A stretch of DNA of 64,000 nucleotides from Cohnella hashimotonis (GTDB taxonomy: Bacteria; Bacillota; Bacilli; Paenibacillales; Paenibacillaceae), in NCBI RefSeq assembly GCF_030014955.1, contig NZ_JAGRPV010000001.1, positions 7,130,001 through 7,194,000 of the forward strand, written 5' to 3'. A program made the translations under genes and the position numbers. The notes under the pieces were generated by a model that was given only the letters and a program-made list of their open reading frames with translations, had not been told where the DNA came from and did not search any database. Position 1 is the stretch's first letter. Every line of letters starts with the position of its first letter. Positions 9,034-17,486 of this stretch are shown here, one piece after another.

Positions 9034-9324
9034 TTAACGCGAGGCCAAGCCGACTGCATCCAGCTTCGGCGCCAGCCCTGCGCCCGCGTTTTTAAGCTCG
9101 AACGCCGCTCCGATGTCCACCGACAGATTCCTCACGGCCAGCAGCAGGCCGAGACCTGAGCTGTCCAGGTCCGTGACCTCGCCCATCCGTAGAACAACGC
9201 CCGTGATTCCCGCCGTTAGCTCGGGAAACAGCCTGTGCCGGAGCTCGATCGCTTCGGCTACGCCGATCCTGCCCGAGAGCACGATATCGACCGTACCGCC
9301 CTCTCGCCTGATATCGCACTTCAT
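9034..9324 (-). CDS. STAS-domain anti-sigma factor antagonist-like protein
   Basis: 96 aa, essentially a single STAS domain. The loop that holds the phosphorylatable Ser in SpoIIAA/RsbV proteins reads TDLDSSGLGLLL (about residues 50-61), with the central Ser pair intact. The start is ATG 9324, six bases after GGGAGG; the frame continues upstream to 9435 but without a ribosome site. No cognate kinase or sigma factor is nearby. The gene precedes the GGDEF/EAL gene by 36 bp, so it may feed a partner-switch signal into c-di-GMP turnover; that link is inference. Confidence 0.85.
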   Translation of the reverse strand: MKCDIRREGGTVDIVLSGRIGVAEAIELRHRLFPELTAGITGVVLRMGEVTDLDSSGLGLLLAVRNLSVDIGAAFELKNAGAGLAPKLDAVGLASR

Positions 9325-9525
9325 GACGAACCTCCCGCGGGCGTCGACAGCCGTGTGATCCGAACCGACAGACACCGGCAAAATTAGGTAACTTTTCTTT
9401 ATATACACCCTGCGCGCGGATGCTGTATGTGACAAATATCACACGCATGATTCTTCCATTCGACACGGATCGGCGGCAGCAGGTAGAATTGTAGAAAGAG
9501 CATGATCGATGAAGGAGAAGAAGCG

Positions 9526-10305
9526 ATGAAACTGGCGTCATGGAACGTAAACGGACTGCGGGCCGCGGTGAACAAAGGGTTCGGCGAATATTTCGATGCG
9601 CTGGACGCAGACTTGTTTTGCGTGCAGGAGACGAAGCTTCAAGAGGGACAGCTGAAGCTGGACCACGGGGAGCGATACGGGCAATATTGGAACTACGCGA
9701 GGCAAAAAGGTTACTCCGGTACCGCCGTATTTACGAAACGGAAGCCGCTGTCGGTACGTTACGGAATCGAGGAGGATGCGGAAGAAGAGGGCCGAATTCT
9801 GACGCTGGAGTTCGAAGGCTTCTACCTGGTCAACGTGTATACGCCGAACGCCCGCAGAGACTTGTCGCGGCTGGAGATGCGCATGGCATGGGAGGACCGC
9901 TTCCGCCGTTATCTGACGGAGCTCGATGCGGTGAAGCCCGTCATCGTCTGCGGCGACCTGAATGTCGCGCACGAGGAGATCGATCTGAAAAATCCGAAGC
10001 CGAACCGCGGCAACGCGGGCTTCACTGACGAGGAGCGCGCGAAAATGAGCGAGCTGCTGGACGCGGGCTTCATTGATACGTTCCGCCACCTGTACCCAGA
10101 CCGGACCGACACTTACTCCTGGTGGTCCTACATGCCCGGCGTTCGCGCACGTAACGTGGGATGGCGCATCGACTACTTCCTCGTATCCGCGCGGCTCGCT
10201 CCTTTCGTGCGGGAAGCGTCGATCGACTGCGCCGTCATGGGCAGCGATCACTGTCCCGTGCTGCTCGAGCTGGACGATTCGGTCTGGGAAGGCATCGGAC
10301 GGTAA
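9526..10305 (+). CDS. xth: Exodeoxyribonuclease III (AP endonuclease)
   Basis: 259 aa DNA repair enzyme of the ExoIII/ExoA family, which incises at abasic sites and has 3'-5' exonuclease activity. The full set of motifs is present: SWNVNGLRA (residues 5-13), the metal ligand in CVQETKLQ, Tyr in VNVYTPNA, GDLNVAHEEID, and the catalytic pair GSDHCPV near the C-terminus. The start is ATG 9526 with GAAGGAGAAGAAGCG upstream; an upstream in-frame ATG at 9502 lacks a site. It is transcribed divergently from the STAS/GGDEF operon. Confidence 0.95.
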   Translation: MKLASWNVNGLRAAVNKGFGEYFDALDADLFCVQETKLQEGQLKLDHGERYGQYWNYARQKGYSGTAVFTKRKPLSVRYGIEEDAEEEGRILTLEFEGFYLVNVYTPNARRDLSRLEMRMAWEDRFRRYLTELDAVKPVIVCGDLNVAHEEIDLKNPKPNRGNAGFTDEERAKMSELLDAGFIDTFRHLYPDRTDTYSWWSYMPGVRARNVGWRIDYFLVSARLAPFVREASIDCAVMGSDHCPVLLELDDSVWEGIGR

Positions 10306-10316
10306 CGGCTGCCTCG

Positions 10317-11192
10317 CTACGCGGTGATCTCTACGGAAAAGCTGACGATCTGCACCATGATCGGCGTCCCGGCCAGAATCGTCGAGCCTTCGGGGTCGAT
10401 CGTCACGGCCGAGGATGTCAGCGCGTAAAGATCCTGCTCCTGCGGCATACCGTTCATATACAGCATCGAATAGGAGCTCGGTCCCAGTCCTTCGAATTGC
10501 GCCGCCGGCACGCCGTCTAACGTGAACTGGCCGGCGCCGAGCGTGACCGGATCGCTCGTGCTTTCTTCTAAAAAGGCGAGATACAGCAGGTTGACCGGGC
10601 GAACGGCGATGCCTGTAGGCAGCGGTCCCGGCGGACCTGCGGGACCGGTGGCGCCGGGTGGACCTGCGGGACCGGTGGCGCCAGGCGGTCCCGCGGGACC
10701 GGGCTCCCCGCTCAGCCCGGCGGGCCCCGCCGGGCCCGTCGCACCCGGGGCGCCGGCAGGGCCGGGCTCTCCCTGTGGGCCTGCCGGGCCAGCGGGCCCT
10801 GCCGGACCGATCTCCCCTGCCGGACCTGACGGTCCGGGTAGGCCCTGCTCGCCGCGCTGTCCGGGGTCGCCGCGCAAGCCCTGAATGCCCTGCAGCCCCG
10901 CTTCGCCCCGCTCGCCCTGCACACCCTGCATACCCCGCTCGCCTTGCACACCCCGCTCGCCGTGTTCACCCTGCACGCCTTGCTCTCCCCGGGCTCCCGG
11001 CGTTCCGCCCCCGTTCCCCGTCGCCCCTGACCGCACGCCGCGGTCGCGCGATCGCCTCGGCCGCCGCGCTGCCGGGCAGCGCCTTCGAGCGCTTTCCCGT
11101 TTTTCGCACGCGCAGCAGGAGCGGGAACGCCGCCGAACCGCGCGTTCTCTCTTTTTCTTGGCCCGCTTGCATCGAAGGCTCGCCGTCCCCAT
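10317..11192 (-). CDS. Collagen-like surface protein with DUF4183-type C-terminal domain
   Basis: 291 aa in three parts. Residues 1-60 are extremely Arg/Lys-rich with a CCAC motif. Residues about 66-191 are an uninterrupted run of Gly-X-Y triplets, first of charged type ([10 protein letters not shown]) and then Pro-rich ([11 protein letters not shown]), predicted to form a collagen-like triple helix. The last 100 residues ([31 protein letters not shown]) resemble the DUF4183 head domain found on Bacillus-group exosporium filaments. There is no classical signal peptide, as is usual for spore surface proteins made in the mother cell. RBS AAAGGGG. A second DUF4183-like gene is divergent at 11464. 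Confidence 0.75.
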   Translation of the reverse strand: MGTASLRCKRAKKKRERAVRRRSRSCCACEKRESARRRCPAARRPRRSRDRGVRSGATGNGGGTPGARGEQGVQGEHGERGVQGERGMQGVQGERGEAGLQGIQGLRGDPGQRGEQGLPGPSGPAGEIGPAGPAGPAGPQGEPGPAGAPGATGPAGPAGLSGEPGPAGPPGATGPAGPPGATGPAGPPGPLPTGIAVRPVNLLYLAFLEESTSDPVTLGAGQFTLDGVPAAQFEGLGPSSYSMLYMNGMPQEQDLYALTSSAVTIDPEGSTILAGTPIMVQIVSFSVEITA

Positions 11193-11463
11193 GATCGTCT
11201 ATCCCCTTTCCGATGCGCTCCGCTGCATGGCTCGCCCAGATAGCCAAACTGGCTTATCCGCGTCTGCCGTCAGCCTATTGTATGCAGCGCCCGCCGCGCC
11301 CGCGTTGGGCCGTTAGCGGGGAGAGGCGCCATTGCAGCCTCCGCCGCAAGATAAGCCGGATGACGCGGTCGATCTGCCGTATCCCGCCGGCCTGCTACAG
11401 CATGTACTGTGAGTAGAGCCGAGACGCGCAAGTCATACCGCTCGGCCCGGGGAGGTGAATGCA

Positions 11464-11874
11464 ATGCCCGTCATCAAACCCGTCATCATCGCCATCGCCA
11501 GCGCGCCCGTGGCTACCGGCGGCGTCATCGCGACGACGGTCACCCCGACCGTGGCGCGCTACTATGCCGCGGTCACGGCCGCGATGATCGCAGGCGGCGT
11601 GACGACGATTCCCGCAGCCAGCTTCCTCGACGACGCCGACGCTCCGGTGGCAGCGCTGCCCGTCCCGCCGGCAGACGGCTACTATAACGTCTACGTCAAC
11701 GGCGTTCTGCAGCAGGGCGGCTTGTCCACGCTGACGACCGCCAGCCTGGTGCTCGCTACCGACGACCTAGCTGAAGGCACGCCCGTCTTGCTCGAGGTCA
11801 GCACGTTCGGCAGCGCCTCAACGATGACGACGCCGCCGACCATCTCGGCGCCGACGATCACCGTCATCACCTGA
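11464..11874 (+). CDS. DUF4183-like surface protein without collagen stalk
   Basis: 136 aa. The region YYNVYVNGVLQQGGLSTLTTASLVLATDDLAEGTPVLLEV (written here only as positions about 73-112) parallels the C-terminal head of the collagen-like protein next door, where the key words are VNG/MNG, a Gln pair, and G-T-P-hydrophobic. It therefore looks like a free head domain. The N-terminus is Ala/Val/Thr-rich without charged residues. An in-frame GTG at 11455 is possible, but GGGGAGG sits eight bases before ATG 11464. A strong terminator follows at 11887. Function is inferred to be spore surface or adhesion. Confidence 0.6.
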   Translation: MPVIKPVIIAIASAPVATGGVIATTVTPTVARYYAAVTAAMIAGGVTTIPAASFLDDADAPVAALPVPPADGYYNVYVNGVLQQGGLSTLTTASLVLATDDLAEGTPVLLEVSTFGSASTMTTPPTISAPTITVIT

Positions 11875-11886
11875 TCCAGCGACAGC

Positions 11887-11921
11887 AAGAAAGCCGGCGC
11901 TCCTCGGAGGCCGGCTTTCTT
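11887..11921. terminator. Strong bidirectional terminator
   Basis: Perfect 12-bp arms AAGAAAGCCGGC and GCCGGCTTTCTT around an 11-base loop, 13 bp after the DUF4183-like gene. Confidence 0.85.
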
Positions 11922-12018
11922 ATTCCCTGCAACTTCAAGCGACAGGTGCGTCCTATGGCAATAATCCCGCACATCCGCACTTCGATCAAGACGATCCACG
12001 AATACGCGAATACGCGCA

Positions 12019-12064
12019 CAAAAAAAGGTACGGCCCCCTCAGCCGATCGGAGGAGCTGTACCTT
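12019..12064 (-). terminator. Terminator of the CAP-domain gene
   Basis: On the minus strand, AAGGTACAGCTCCTC pairs with GAGGGGGCCGTACCTT and is followed by a run of seven T. It lies directly after the stop codon at 12076. Confidence 0.8.
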
Positions 12065-12075
12065 CTTCTTCGTCG

Positions 12076-13032
12076 TCACGAACTTATAAATTGCTGCGTC
12101 CAATAGCTGCGATAATCGGAATCCGTGTAGTACGCATAGCCGATGCCGATCTGTTCGTAGTCGCCGAGCATATTCTTCAGATGGCCCGGGCTGTTCTCCC
12201 AGGCGGCCACGACCGACGCCGGCGTCTCCTGCCCTGCCGCGATGTTCTCCGCCGCCGACCGGTACTTGATCCCCTGCTCTCGCATCATCTCGAACGGGTC
12301 GCCGTAGGTCGGGGAGTCGTGGCTGAAGTATCCTTGTTCGCCCATATCGGCGGACTTCAGGCGCGCGACCAGGGACAACGGCACGCTGAGCGCGAACGGC
12401 TTGGTCTTGCCGTGCCGCGCGCGAACGTCGTTGGTCCGGAAAAACGTCTCGATCTCCTCGTTCGACAGCTTGAACAGCTCGCCGGAAAGCCCGTACTGCT
12501 TAAACGTCATCTCCGGCGCTGCGCCCGCTTCCGGCTGCGAGATGACGGCTGTCATGGTCGCCTGCCGCCATTCGAGCGCATGCCCGGTCAGCTCCGCGCT
12601 CGCCCGCAGCGGGATCATCGTACTGTCCGACAGCAGCTGCGCGGCGACGTCCAGCTTCACGACGTTGGCGGACGCCTTGCCAGAGGCGTCGGTCACCGTC
12701 CGCTGCACGTACGGCGAGCCGATCTTCAACTTCAGCACGGTCCCGGCGCCCGGCGCCGCCTGCATCGTCGCGGTCACGACCCGGGCGTCCGGGTCCCAGG
12801 CCATGCGCGCGCCCATCGCTTCGAGCAGCGCGCGGGCGGGCACGAGCATGCGCCCCGCCTGGATGACCGGCGCCGCCTCCGCGAAGACGACGGGCTTGCC
12901 GTCGACGATCGCATTCGCAGCGGCGGTCCCTGCCGCTGCTACGGAACCCGCGCCGCCGGGCGCCGGCGCAGCCAGCCCGATCGCCAGCAGCAGCGTTAGT
13001 ACCGCCTTGCTCATCGTACCGTATCGCCTCAT
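12076..13032 (-). CDS. Secreted CAP-domain (SCP/PR-1) protein with copper-amine-oxidase-like stalk domain
   Basis: 318 aa. A signal peptide spans about residues 1-30 (LTLLLAIGLAAPAPGGAG). Residues about 40-165 form a copper amine oxidase N-terminal-like domain (DGKPVVF, GRMLVPARALLEAMGA, STMIPLRASAEL), a common cell-wall stalk in Paenibacillaceae. The C-terminal 125 residues are a CAP domain with GYFSHDSPTYGDPFEMMR, AAENIAAGQ and WENSPGHLKNML, the core of the YkwD-like family. ATG 13032 is preferred because GGAGG lies eight bases upstream, while the ATG two codons earlier is too close. It was probably cloned off hflKC by chance order: the three genes are co-directional with a 66-bp gap. Confidence 0.88.
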   Translation of the reverse strand: MRRYGTMSKAVLTLLLAIGLAAPAPGGAGSVAAAGTAAANAIVDGKPVVFAEAAPVIQAGRMLVPARALLEAMGARMAWDPDARVVTATMQAAPGAGTVLKLKIGSPYVQRTVTDASGKASANVVKLDVAAQLLSDSTMIPLRASAELTGHALEWRQATMTAVISQPEAGAAPEMTFKQYGLSGELFKLSNEEIETFFRTNDVRARHGKTKPFALSVPLSLVARLKSADMGEQGYFSHDSPTYGDPFEMMREQGIKYRSAAENIAAGQETPASVVAAWENSPGHLKNMLGDYEQIGIGYAYYTDSDYRSYWTQQFISS

Positions 13033-13098
13033 CCGCATCGCCTCCCTCTGTGGTGTTTATTTACCCGTATGCCAGAAGGCTCTACCCGAATCGCGCCT

Positions 13099-13971
13099 TT
13101 ACCGCTCGCCGAGCAGGATCCGCGTATACGGCGAATCCGCAGGCAGCATGATGACCGGCTCGCCCTTGAACGTCGTCGTGTAGCTCTGCAGCGTGCGGTA
13201 CAGCTTGTAAAACTTCGGATCCTTGCCGTACGCCTCGTTGTAGATGCGCGCCGCTTCCTTCTCGCCCTCGGCCACGATCTTCTTGGCGTCCGCCTCGGCC
13301 TGCGCGATCAGCTCCTGCGCCTGACGGTCCGCGTTGGACGTCACCTTGCGCGACTGCTCGTCGCCCTCGGACAGGTAGCCGGCCGCGATCGACTGGCGAT
13401 CCGAGATCATGCGGTTGTAGACGCTCTGCTTGTTCTCGTCTGGCAGGTCCGTCTTCTTGATGCGCACGTCGATGATGTCGATGCCGTAGCTCTGGTTCTC
13501 CGCGACGTCGCGGACGATCTGGGTGATCTCGTCGTTGATGTCGCCCCGCGCCGTCGTCTCGCTGATGATGCTGCCGTATTCGATCTCGGACAGCTTGCGC
13601 CTAACCGCGTTGTAGACGGCGTCGCCGATGCGTCCCTCGGCCGCCGACACGGTCTGCAGCGAGCGCAGGAAGCGGTGCGGATCGTCGATGCGCCATACCG
13701 AGTAATTGTCGACGATAATCGGCTTCTTGTCCTTGGTGAGAATCGTCGTCGGCTGGCTGTCGTAGATACGCTGGTATTTGGGGAGCGTGCGAACGGATTC
13801 GATGAACGGAATTTTAAAATGAATGCCGGGAGACTGGTGAATGCGCGTGGCCTCTCCGAACTTGAGCACGACCTTGTACTGTCCCTCGCCGACGACGAAC
13901 ATGGAGCCGGAGAGGAGAATGATAAGCAGCAGCGCGCCGACGCCGGTCAGGATCCATTTGCGGGTGTTCAT
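13099..13971 (-). CDS. hflC: HflC, SPFH-domain modulator of FtsH protease
   Basis: 290 aa, anchored by one N-terminal membrane helix (WILTGVGALLLIILLSGSMFVV). The SPFH/band 7 domain follows (GEGQYKVVLKFGEATRI, then SPGIHFKIPFIESV and the YDSQPTTILTKDKKPI segment), and the C-terminal half is the long coiled coil typical of the family (ADRQAQELIAQAEADAKKI). HflC pairs with HflK in a large membrane-bound assembly around FtsH. Its start codon overlaps the hflK stop (ATGA), indicating translational coupling. Confidence 0.93.
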   Translation of the reverse strand: MNTRKWILTGVGALLLIILLSGSMFVVGEGQYKVVLKFGEATRIHQSPGIHFKIPFIESVRTLPKYQRIYDSQPTTILTKDKKPIIVDNYSVWRIDDPHRFLRSLQTVSAAEGRIGDAVYNAVRRKLSEIEYGSIISETTARGDINDEITQIVRDVAENQSYGIDIIDVRIKKTDLPDENKQSVYNRMISDRQSIAAGYLSEGDEQSRKVTSNADRQAQELIAQAEADAKKIVAEGEKEAARIYNEAYGKDPKFYKLYRTLQSYTTTFKGEPVIMLPADSPYTRILLGER

Positions 13972-15017
13972 TGTCCGGCACCTCCTTGGGCGGCATTAGG
14001 CTGCGTCGTGGTGCCGCCTGAAGTCGTCGACTTGGCGCCGCTGTTTTTGAGGAAGCTGTCAAGCGGCAGGTAGTTCACCGTATCCCCGCTGCCGTCGGTC
14101 ACGATGACCTTGGCGTTCGGCAGAATCTGCTCAAGCGTCTCTAGCACGAGGCGGTCGGCGGTGACTTCCGGATTTTTAGCATATTCATTGTAAACGGCAT
14201 TAAATTGCGCGACGTCGCCTTGCGCGTTCAGAATCCGCGACTTCTTCTGCGCCTCCGCCTGCTCGATGAGCGCCTGCGCTTCGCCCCGCGCCTTGGGCAG
14301 CCGATCGTTCACGTACTTCTGCGCCTGGTTGATCTTCGTGTTCTTTTCCTCGCGCGCATTGGTGACTTCCTTGAACGCCGTCTGCACCTGGCCTTCGGGC
14401 GGCTCGATGTCCTGGAACTTTAGGTCGATGATCTGAATGCCCGTGCCGTACTTTTCCTGGATCTCCTCGAGCTTCTTCTTGACGTCGGTCTGGATGACCG
14501 TCTTGCCCTCGGTAATCGCGTAGTCGAGCTTCGTGGCGCCCATGACCGAACGGATCGCCGCGCTGGCGGAGTTGCGGAGGAACTGTTCGGGATCGTCGAT
14601 GTTGTACAGATAGTCGCGGATATTGGCCACCTTCCACTCGATGACCGCATCGGCGGAGACGATGTTCTCGTCGCCAGTGATCATGAGCGCTTCGGATTCG
14701 ACCGCCGTCACCTTGCCGCCGCTGTCCTCGCGGTAGCCGATGTGCAGCTTCTGCGTCAGGTTGGCCGGCACCTTGACCACCCGCTGGATCGGCGACGGCA
14801 GCTTGAAGTGCAGGCCCGACTTCTCCTGCGTCGCCGTATACTTGCCAAACGTCAGGATCGCCGCCTGCTCCTGCTCCTGTACCGTGTAAAACGTCGTCGA
14901 GCCGATCCAGATTACAATGACCGCTGCGATGCCGAGCACGATGAGCCGCCACGTTCGCTTGGGCAGCTGCGGCATCTGGTACACCTTCTGCGTTTTGCCG
15001 CCTTGAAAGACTTCCAT
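13968..15017 (-). CDS. hflK: HflK, SPFH-domain modulator of FtsH protease
   Basis: 349 aa. One N-terminal membrane helix (LIVLGIAAVIVIWIGSTTFY, about residues 24-43) is followed by an SPFH domain (EQEQAAILTFGKYTATQ, GLHFKLPSPIQRVVKV) and a coiled coil rich in Ala, Glu and Lys. The C-terminal tail is Ser/Thr/Gly-rich, as in other HflK proteins. The start ATG 15017 follows GGGAGGGG. The frame is open 58 codons further upstream, but that part is made of array-like sequence and is not coding. It forms an operon with hflC through a 4-bp overlap. Confidence 0.93.
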   Translation of the reverse strand: MEVFQGGKTQKVYQMPQLPKRTWRLIVLGIAAVIVIWIGSTTFYTVQEQEQAAILTFGKYTATQEKSGLHFKLPSPIQRVVKVPANLTQKLHIGYREDSGGKVTAVESEALMITGDENIVSADAVIEWKVANIRDYLYNIDDPEQFLRNSASAAIRSVMGATKLDYAITEGKTVIQTDVKKKLEEIQEKYGTGIQIIDLKFQDIEPPEGQVQTAFKEVTNAREEKNTKINQAQKYVNDRLPKARGEAQALIEQAEAQKKSRILNAQGDVAQFNAVYNEYAKNPEVTADRLVLETLEQILPNAKVIVTDGSGDTVNYLPLDSFLKNSGAKSTTSGGTTTQPNAAQGGAGQ

Positions 15018-15036
15018 GCGCAATCCCCTCCCATGT

Positions 15037-15054
15037 GTATGTAGGAGTACATAC
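15037..15054. promoter_or_regulatory. Inverted repeat upstream of hflK
   Basis: GTATGTA-GGAG-TACATAC, about 20 bp upstream of the hflK start. It could be an operator or a small mRNA hairpin near the ribosome site; no regulator is linked. Confidence 0.35.
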
Positions 15055-15128
15055 GGCGAAAGGGGGTAAGCGGTTGCTTTGAATTGCGGGAGGATGGTCA
15101 AAAGACGGGGACCGCGGGAAGTGGGAAA

Positions 15129-15300
15129 AGCGATGCGGCGCAGGCTTATGCGACGAGAAGCCGGGCTTTTGGCGGAATAGCGATGTGACACATTCTTATG
15201 CGGCGAGGGAGGGGACTAGTTGGCGGAATAGCGATGTGGCGCATTCTTATGCGGCGAGGAAGAGGACTAGTTGGCGGAATAACGATGTGGCGCATTTTTA
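15129..15300. repeat. 51-bp tandem array (about 3.3 copies)
   Basis: The anchor CGATGYGRCRCA starts at 15131, 15181, 15232 and 15283, so the unit is 50-51 bp. A shared unit includes TTGGCGGAATAGCGATG, CATTCTTATGCGGCGAGG and GGACTAG. Copies 2 and 3 are nearly identical, while copy 1 is diverged. It lies in the 15018-15403 gap upstream of hflK; apart from this, the gap holds an inverted repeat, a 12-bp array and a terminator. Confidence 0.85.
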
Positions 15301-15311
15301 TGCCCCAACGA

Positions 15312-15341
15312 GAAAACCCGAGCATCCGCTCGGATGCCCGG
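15312..15341 (-). terminator. Terminator of the aldo/keto reductase operon
   Basis: On the minus strand, GGGCATCC and GGATGCTC form a stem with a GAGC loop, followed by GGGTTTTC. It lies about 65 bp past the stop codon at 15404. Confidence 0.6.
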
Positions 15342-15375
15342 TCAGATACTCGGTCAGGTACTCGGTCAGTCGCCC
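15340..15375. repeat. 12-bp tandem repeat (3 copies)
   Basis: GGTCAGATACTC, GGTCAGGTACTC and GGTCAGTCGCCC follow one another between the terminator and the aldo/keto reductase stop codon. Confidence 0.7.
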
Positions 15376-15403
15376 GGTTCTGCTTCGCTTACATCGCCAG
15401 CCG

Positions 15404-16342
15404 TCAGACTGTCGCCCGCTTCAGATCGAGCCACTCCATCTCTTCCCTCGTCAATACGAGTCGCATCGCTTCATCGCAGGAGCGGAGTTCCTCGGCGTTG
15501 CGGGCGCCGATGAGCGCGCAGGCAGGAAACGGCTGGTTCAGCACGTAAGCGAGGGCGATCTGAATCGCGGTCACGCCTTTGTCCGCGGCTAGCCGCTCGG
15601 CGCGCGCGAGACGCTCCCAGTTGTCGTCGTTGTAGAACACGCGCACCAGGTCGGCGTCGCTCCGGTCATCCGGGGAGAAGCGCCCGGTGAAAAAGCCGCG
15701 CGCCTGCGAGGACCACGAAAGCAGCGGAAGCTGGTGCTTCTCGTGCCAGTCGATGGTCGCTTGATCAGCGGAGACCGCGTCCTTCCAATACGGCTCCTTG
15801 GCCTTCGCGAGACTCAGGTTCGGGCTGCTGAACGTGAAGCCGACGAGACCGTGCGCCGCTGCATACTCATTGGCCTCCTGCAGCCGCTGCCACGTCCAGT
15901 TGGATCCGCCGATCGCCCCGATCGCGCCGGATTCGATATGCGCGTTCAGCGCTTCGACGATGACGCCGACATGTACATCGGGATCGTCGCGATGCAGCGC
16001 GTACAGCTCGATGTGATCCGTCCGCAGCCGCTCGAGGCTTACCTGAAGATCGTCGGCGATCGCCTGCTTGTTCACGCGCGGACCGTCCTTGTCATGGTGC
16101 GCGCCCTTGGTCAGGATTACGATCTTGTCCCGGTTGCCGCGCTCCTCCATATACCGGCCGAGCACTTCTTCGCTCTGCCCGCCGCAGTAGATATGCGCGC
16201 TGTCGACGGCGTTGCCGCCGAGCGCCAGATAGGCGTCCATATTGGTCGCCGCCAGCTCGTATGAGTGATGGTAAAAGTAGTCGGTCCCCTTGATCAGGCG
16301 GGATACGGGCAAGCGCGATCCCGGAATATCGATGTATTCCAT
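15404..16342 (-). CDS. Aldo/keto reductase family oxidoreductase
   Basis: 312 aa, NAD(P)H-dependent TIM-barrel reductase. Family marks are NAVDSAHIYCGGQSEE (catalytic Asp and Tyr), ILTKGA (catalytic Lys region), and LYALHRDDPDV, where His takes its usual place. The C-terminal segment VTAIQIALAYVLNQPF is the conserved cofactor-site helix. It resembles the YdhF/YcsN branch, but the substrate is unknown. It follows the Gfo/Idh/MocA gene with an 18-bp gap, so the two form an operon. A divergent AraC regulator at 17487 probably controls them. Confidence 0.88.
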   Translation of the reverse strand: MEYIDIPGSRLPVSRLIKGTDYFYHHSYELAATNMDAYLALGGNAVDSAHIYCGGQSEEVLGRYMEERGNRDKIVILTKGAHHDKDGPRVNKQAIADDLQVSLERLRTDHIELYALHRDDPDVHVGVIVEALNAHIESGAIGAIGGSNWTWQRLQEANEYAAAHGLVGFTFSSPNLSLAKAKEPYWKDAVSADQATIDWHEKHQLPLLSWSSQARGFFTGRFSPDDRSDADLVRVFYNDDNWERLARAERLAADKGVTAIQIALAYVLNQPFPACALIGARNAEELRSCDEAMRLVLTREEMEWLDLKRATV

Positions 16343-16360
16343 ACGTGCAGCCTCCTTCGA

Positions 16361-17359
16361 TTAAATGACGATGCGCGCGCGTTCGGATGCCGACCGCAGC
16401 ACCGCGTCGATGACCTTCATGTTGCGCACCGCGTCCTCCGGTCCGAACGCCGGCGCCTCGCCGTCCAGTACCGTCCTGGCAAATTCGTCGCCTTGCAGCG
16501 CATATTGGTTGCCGCGCGGCACCTCGACCTCCCGTCTGCTGTCTTTCGAAACGACGAAGAAGTTGTAACCGCCGTCCGGTCCCGAGACGAACGCCGACGG
16601 CACCTCAATGCTCGCCTTGGTGCCCAGCACCTCGAGCGTATTGCGAGAGGACGCCCACATGCCGCAGTCGAAGGTCAGCGCCACGCCGCCCGCGAACTCG
16701 ACCAGCCCGGATGCCATCATATCGACGCCGTCGTGCTCGGGCGAAAAGAAAGCGTGCGCCGTAGCCGCCTCCGGCTCCTGCCCGAGAATGAGCCGTGCCG
16801 CGCTGATCGGATAGCAGCCGACATCGTACACCGACCCGCCGCCCCAGTCGCGCCGGTAGCGGATGTTCGTTTGGTTCGCCGCGTTGTTGAAGGTAAAGGT
16901 GCCGTGAATCCCCCTTACTTCGCCGATCTCGCCGGATTCGACCATTTGCCGGATCAGCCGGTAGCGCGGGTGATGGCGGTACATGAACGCCTCCGCCAGA
17001 TGTACGCCCTTTTCCCGGCAAAATTCGACCATGCGCGCTGCCTCCGCCGCATCAAGCGCGATCGGCTTTTCGCACAGCACATGCTTGCCCGCTTCGGCGG
17101 CCCGAATCGTCCAAGGCAGATGCATATGATTCGGCAGAGGCACGTAGACCGCGTCGATCGTATCGTCCGCGAGCAGCGCCTCGTAGCTGCCGTAAGCGCG
17201 CTCGATCCCGAGGCGCTCCGCCGTCTCCTTCGCCTTGTCCGCATCCCGGCTCGCGATGGCCGCCACGACGTTCCGCTCCGACTGCTGCAGACCGGGAATC
17301 ACCGCGCGAACCGCGATGCCCGCGCACCCGAGAATGCCCCATCTCAACCTGCGTCCCAT
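16361..17359 (-). CDS. Gfo/Idh/MocA family oxidoreductase
   Basis: 332 aa. The N-terminal Rossmann fold is visible as LRWGILGCAGIAVRAVIPGL (about residues 4-23). The family signature CEKPIALDAAEAARM carries the catalytic Lys of the EKP motif (about 94-108). The C-terminal half is the alpha/beta substrate domain. Members oxidise or reduce sugars and inositols with NAD(P); the aldo/keto reductase 18 bp downstream and the divergent AraC regulator point to sugar or polyol metabolism. RBS AGGAGG, ten bases upstream of the ATG. Confidence 0.9.
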   Translation of the reverse strand: MGRRLRWGILGCAGIAVRAVIPGLQQSERNVVAAIASRDADKAKETAERLGIERAYGSYEALLADDTIDAVYVPLPNHMHLPWTIRAAEAGKHVLCEKPIALDAAEAARMVEFCREKGVHLAEAFMYRHHPRYRLIRQMVESGEIGEVRGIHGTFTFNNAANQTNIRYRRDWGGGSVYDVGCYPISAARLILGQEPEAATAHAFFSPEHDGVDMMASGLVEFAGGVALTFDCGMWASSRNTLEVLGTKASIEVPSAFVSGPDGGYNFFVVSKDSRREVEVPRGNQYALQGDEFARTVLDGEAPAFGPEDAVRNMKVIDAVLRSASERARIVI

Positions 17360-17404
17360 TTAACCGCAGCCTCCTTGCTCATGCTTGATTGATAAGATAT
17401 TGTC

Positions 17405-17433
17405 ATTATAATAACAAGCAAACAAAATGAAAA
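17405..17433 (-). promoter_or_regulatory. Promoter of the Gfo/Idh/MocA operon
   Basis: On the minus strand, TTTTCA (17428-17433), a 17-bp spacer and a perfect TATAAT (17405-17410), about 45 bp upstream of the start codon, in the AT-rich gap shared with the divergent AraC gene. Confidence 0.55.
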
Positions 17434-17486
17434 TGACAGCTTATTGACCACCATTAAAACAATATTGTTATAGAGGGGGACGTACT

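Noticed and set aside
15185..15592. Plus-strand ORFs over the 51-bp array upstream of hflK
   Set aside because: Also an effect of a repeat length divisible by three; it continues antisense to the aldo/keto reductase.
17444..17472. Promoter TTGACC-N17-GTTATA for the AraC gene
   Set aside because: Its start point would fall on or after the ribosome site, so the match is probably chance.
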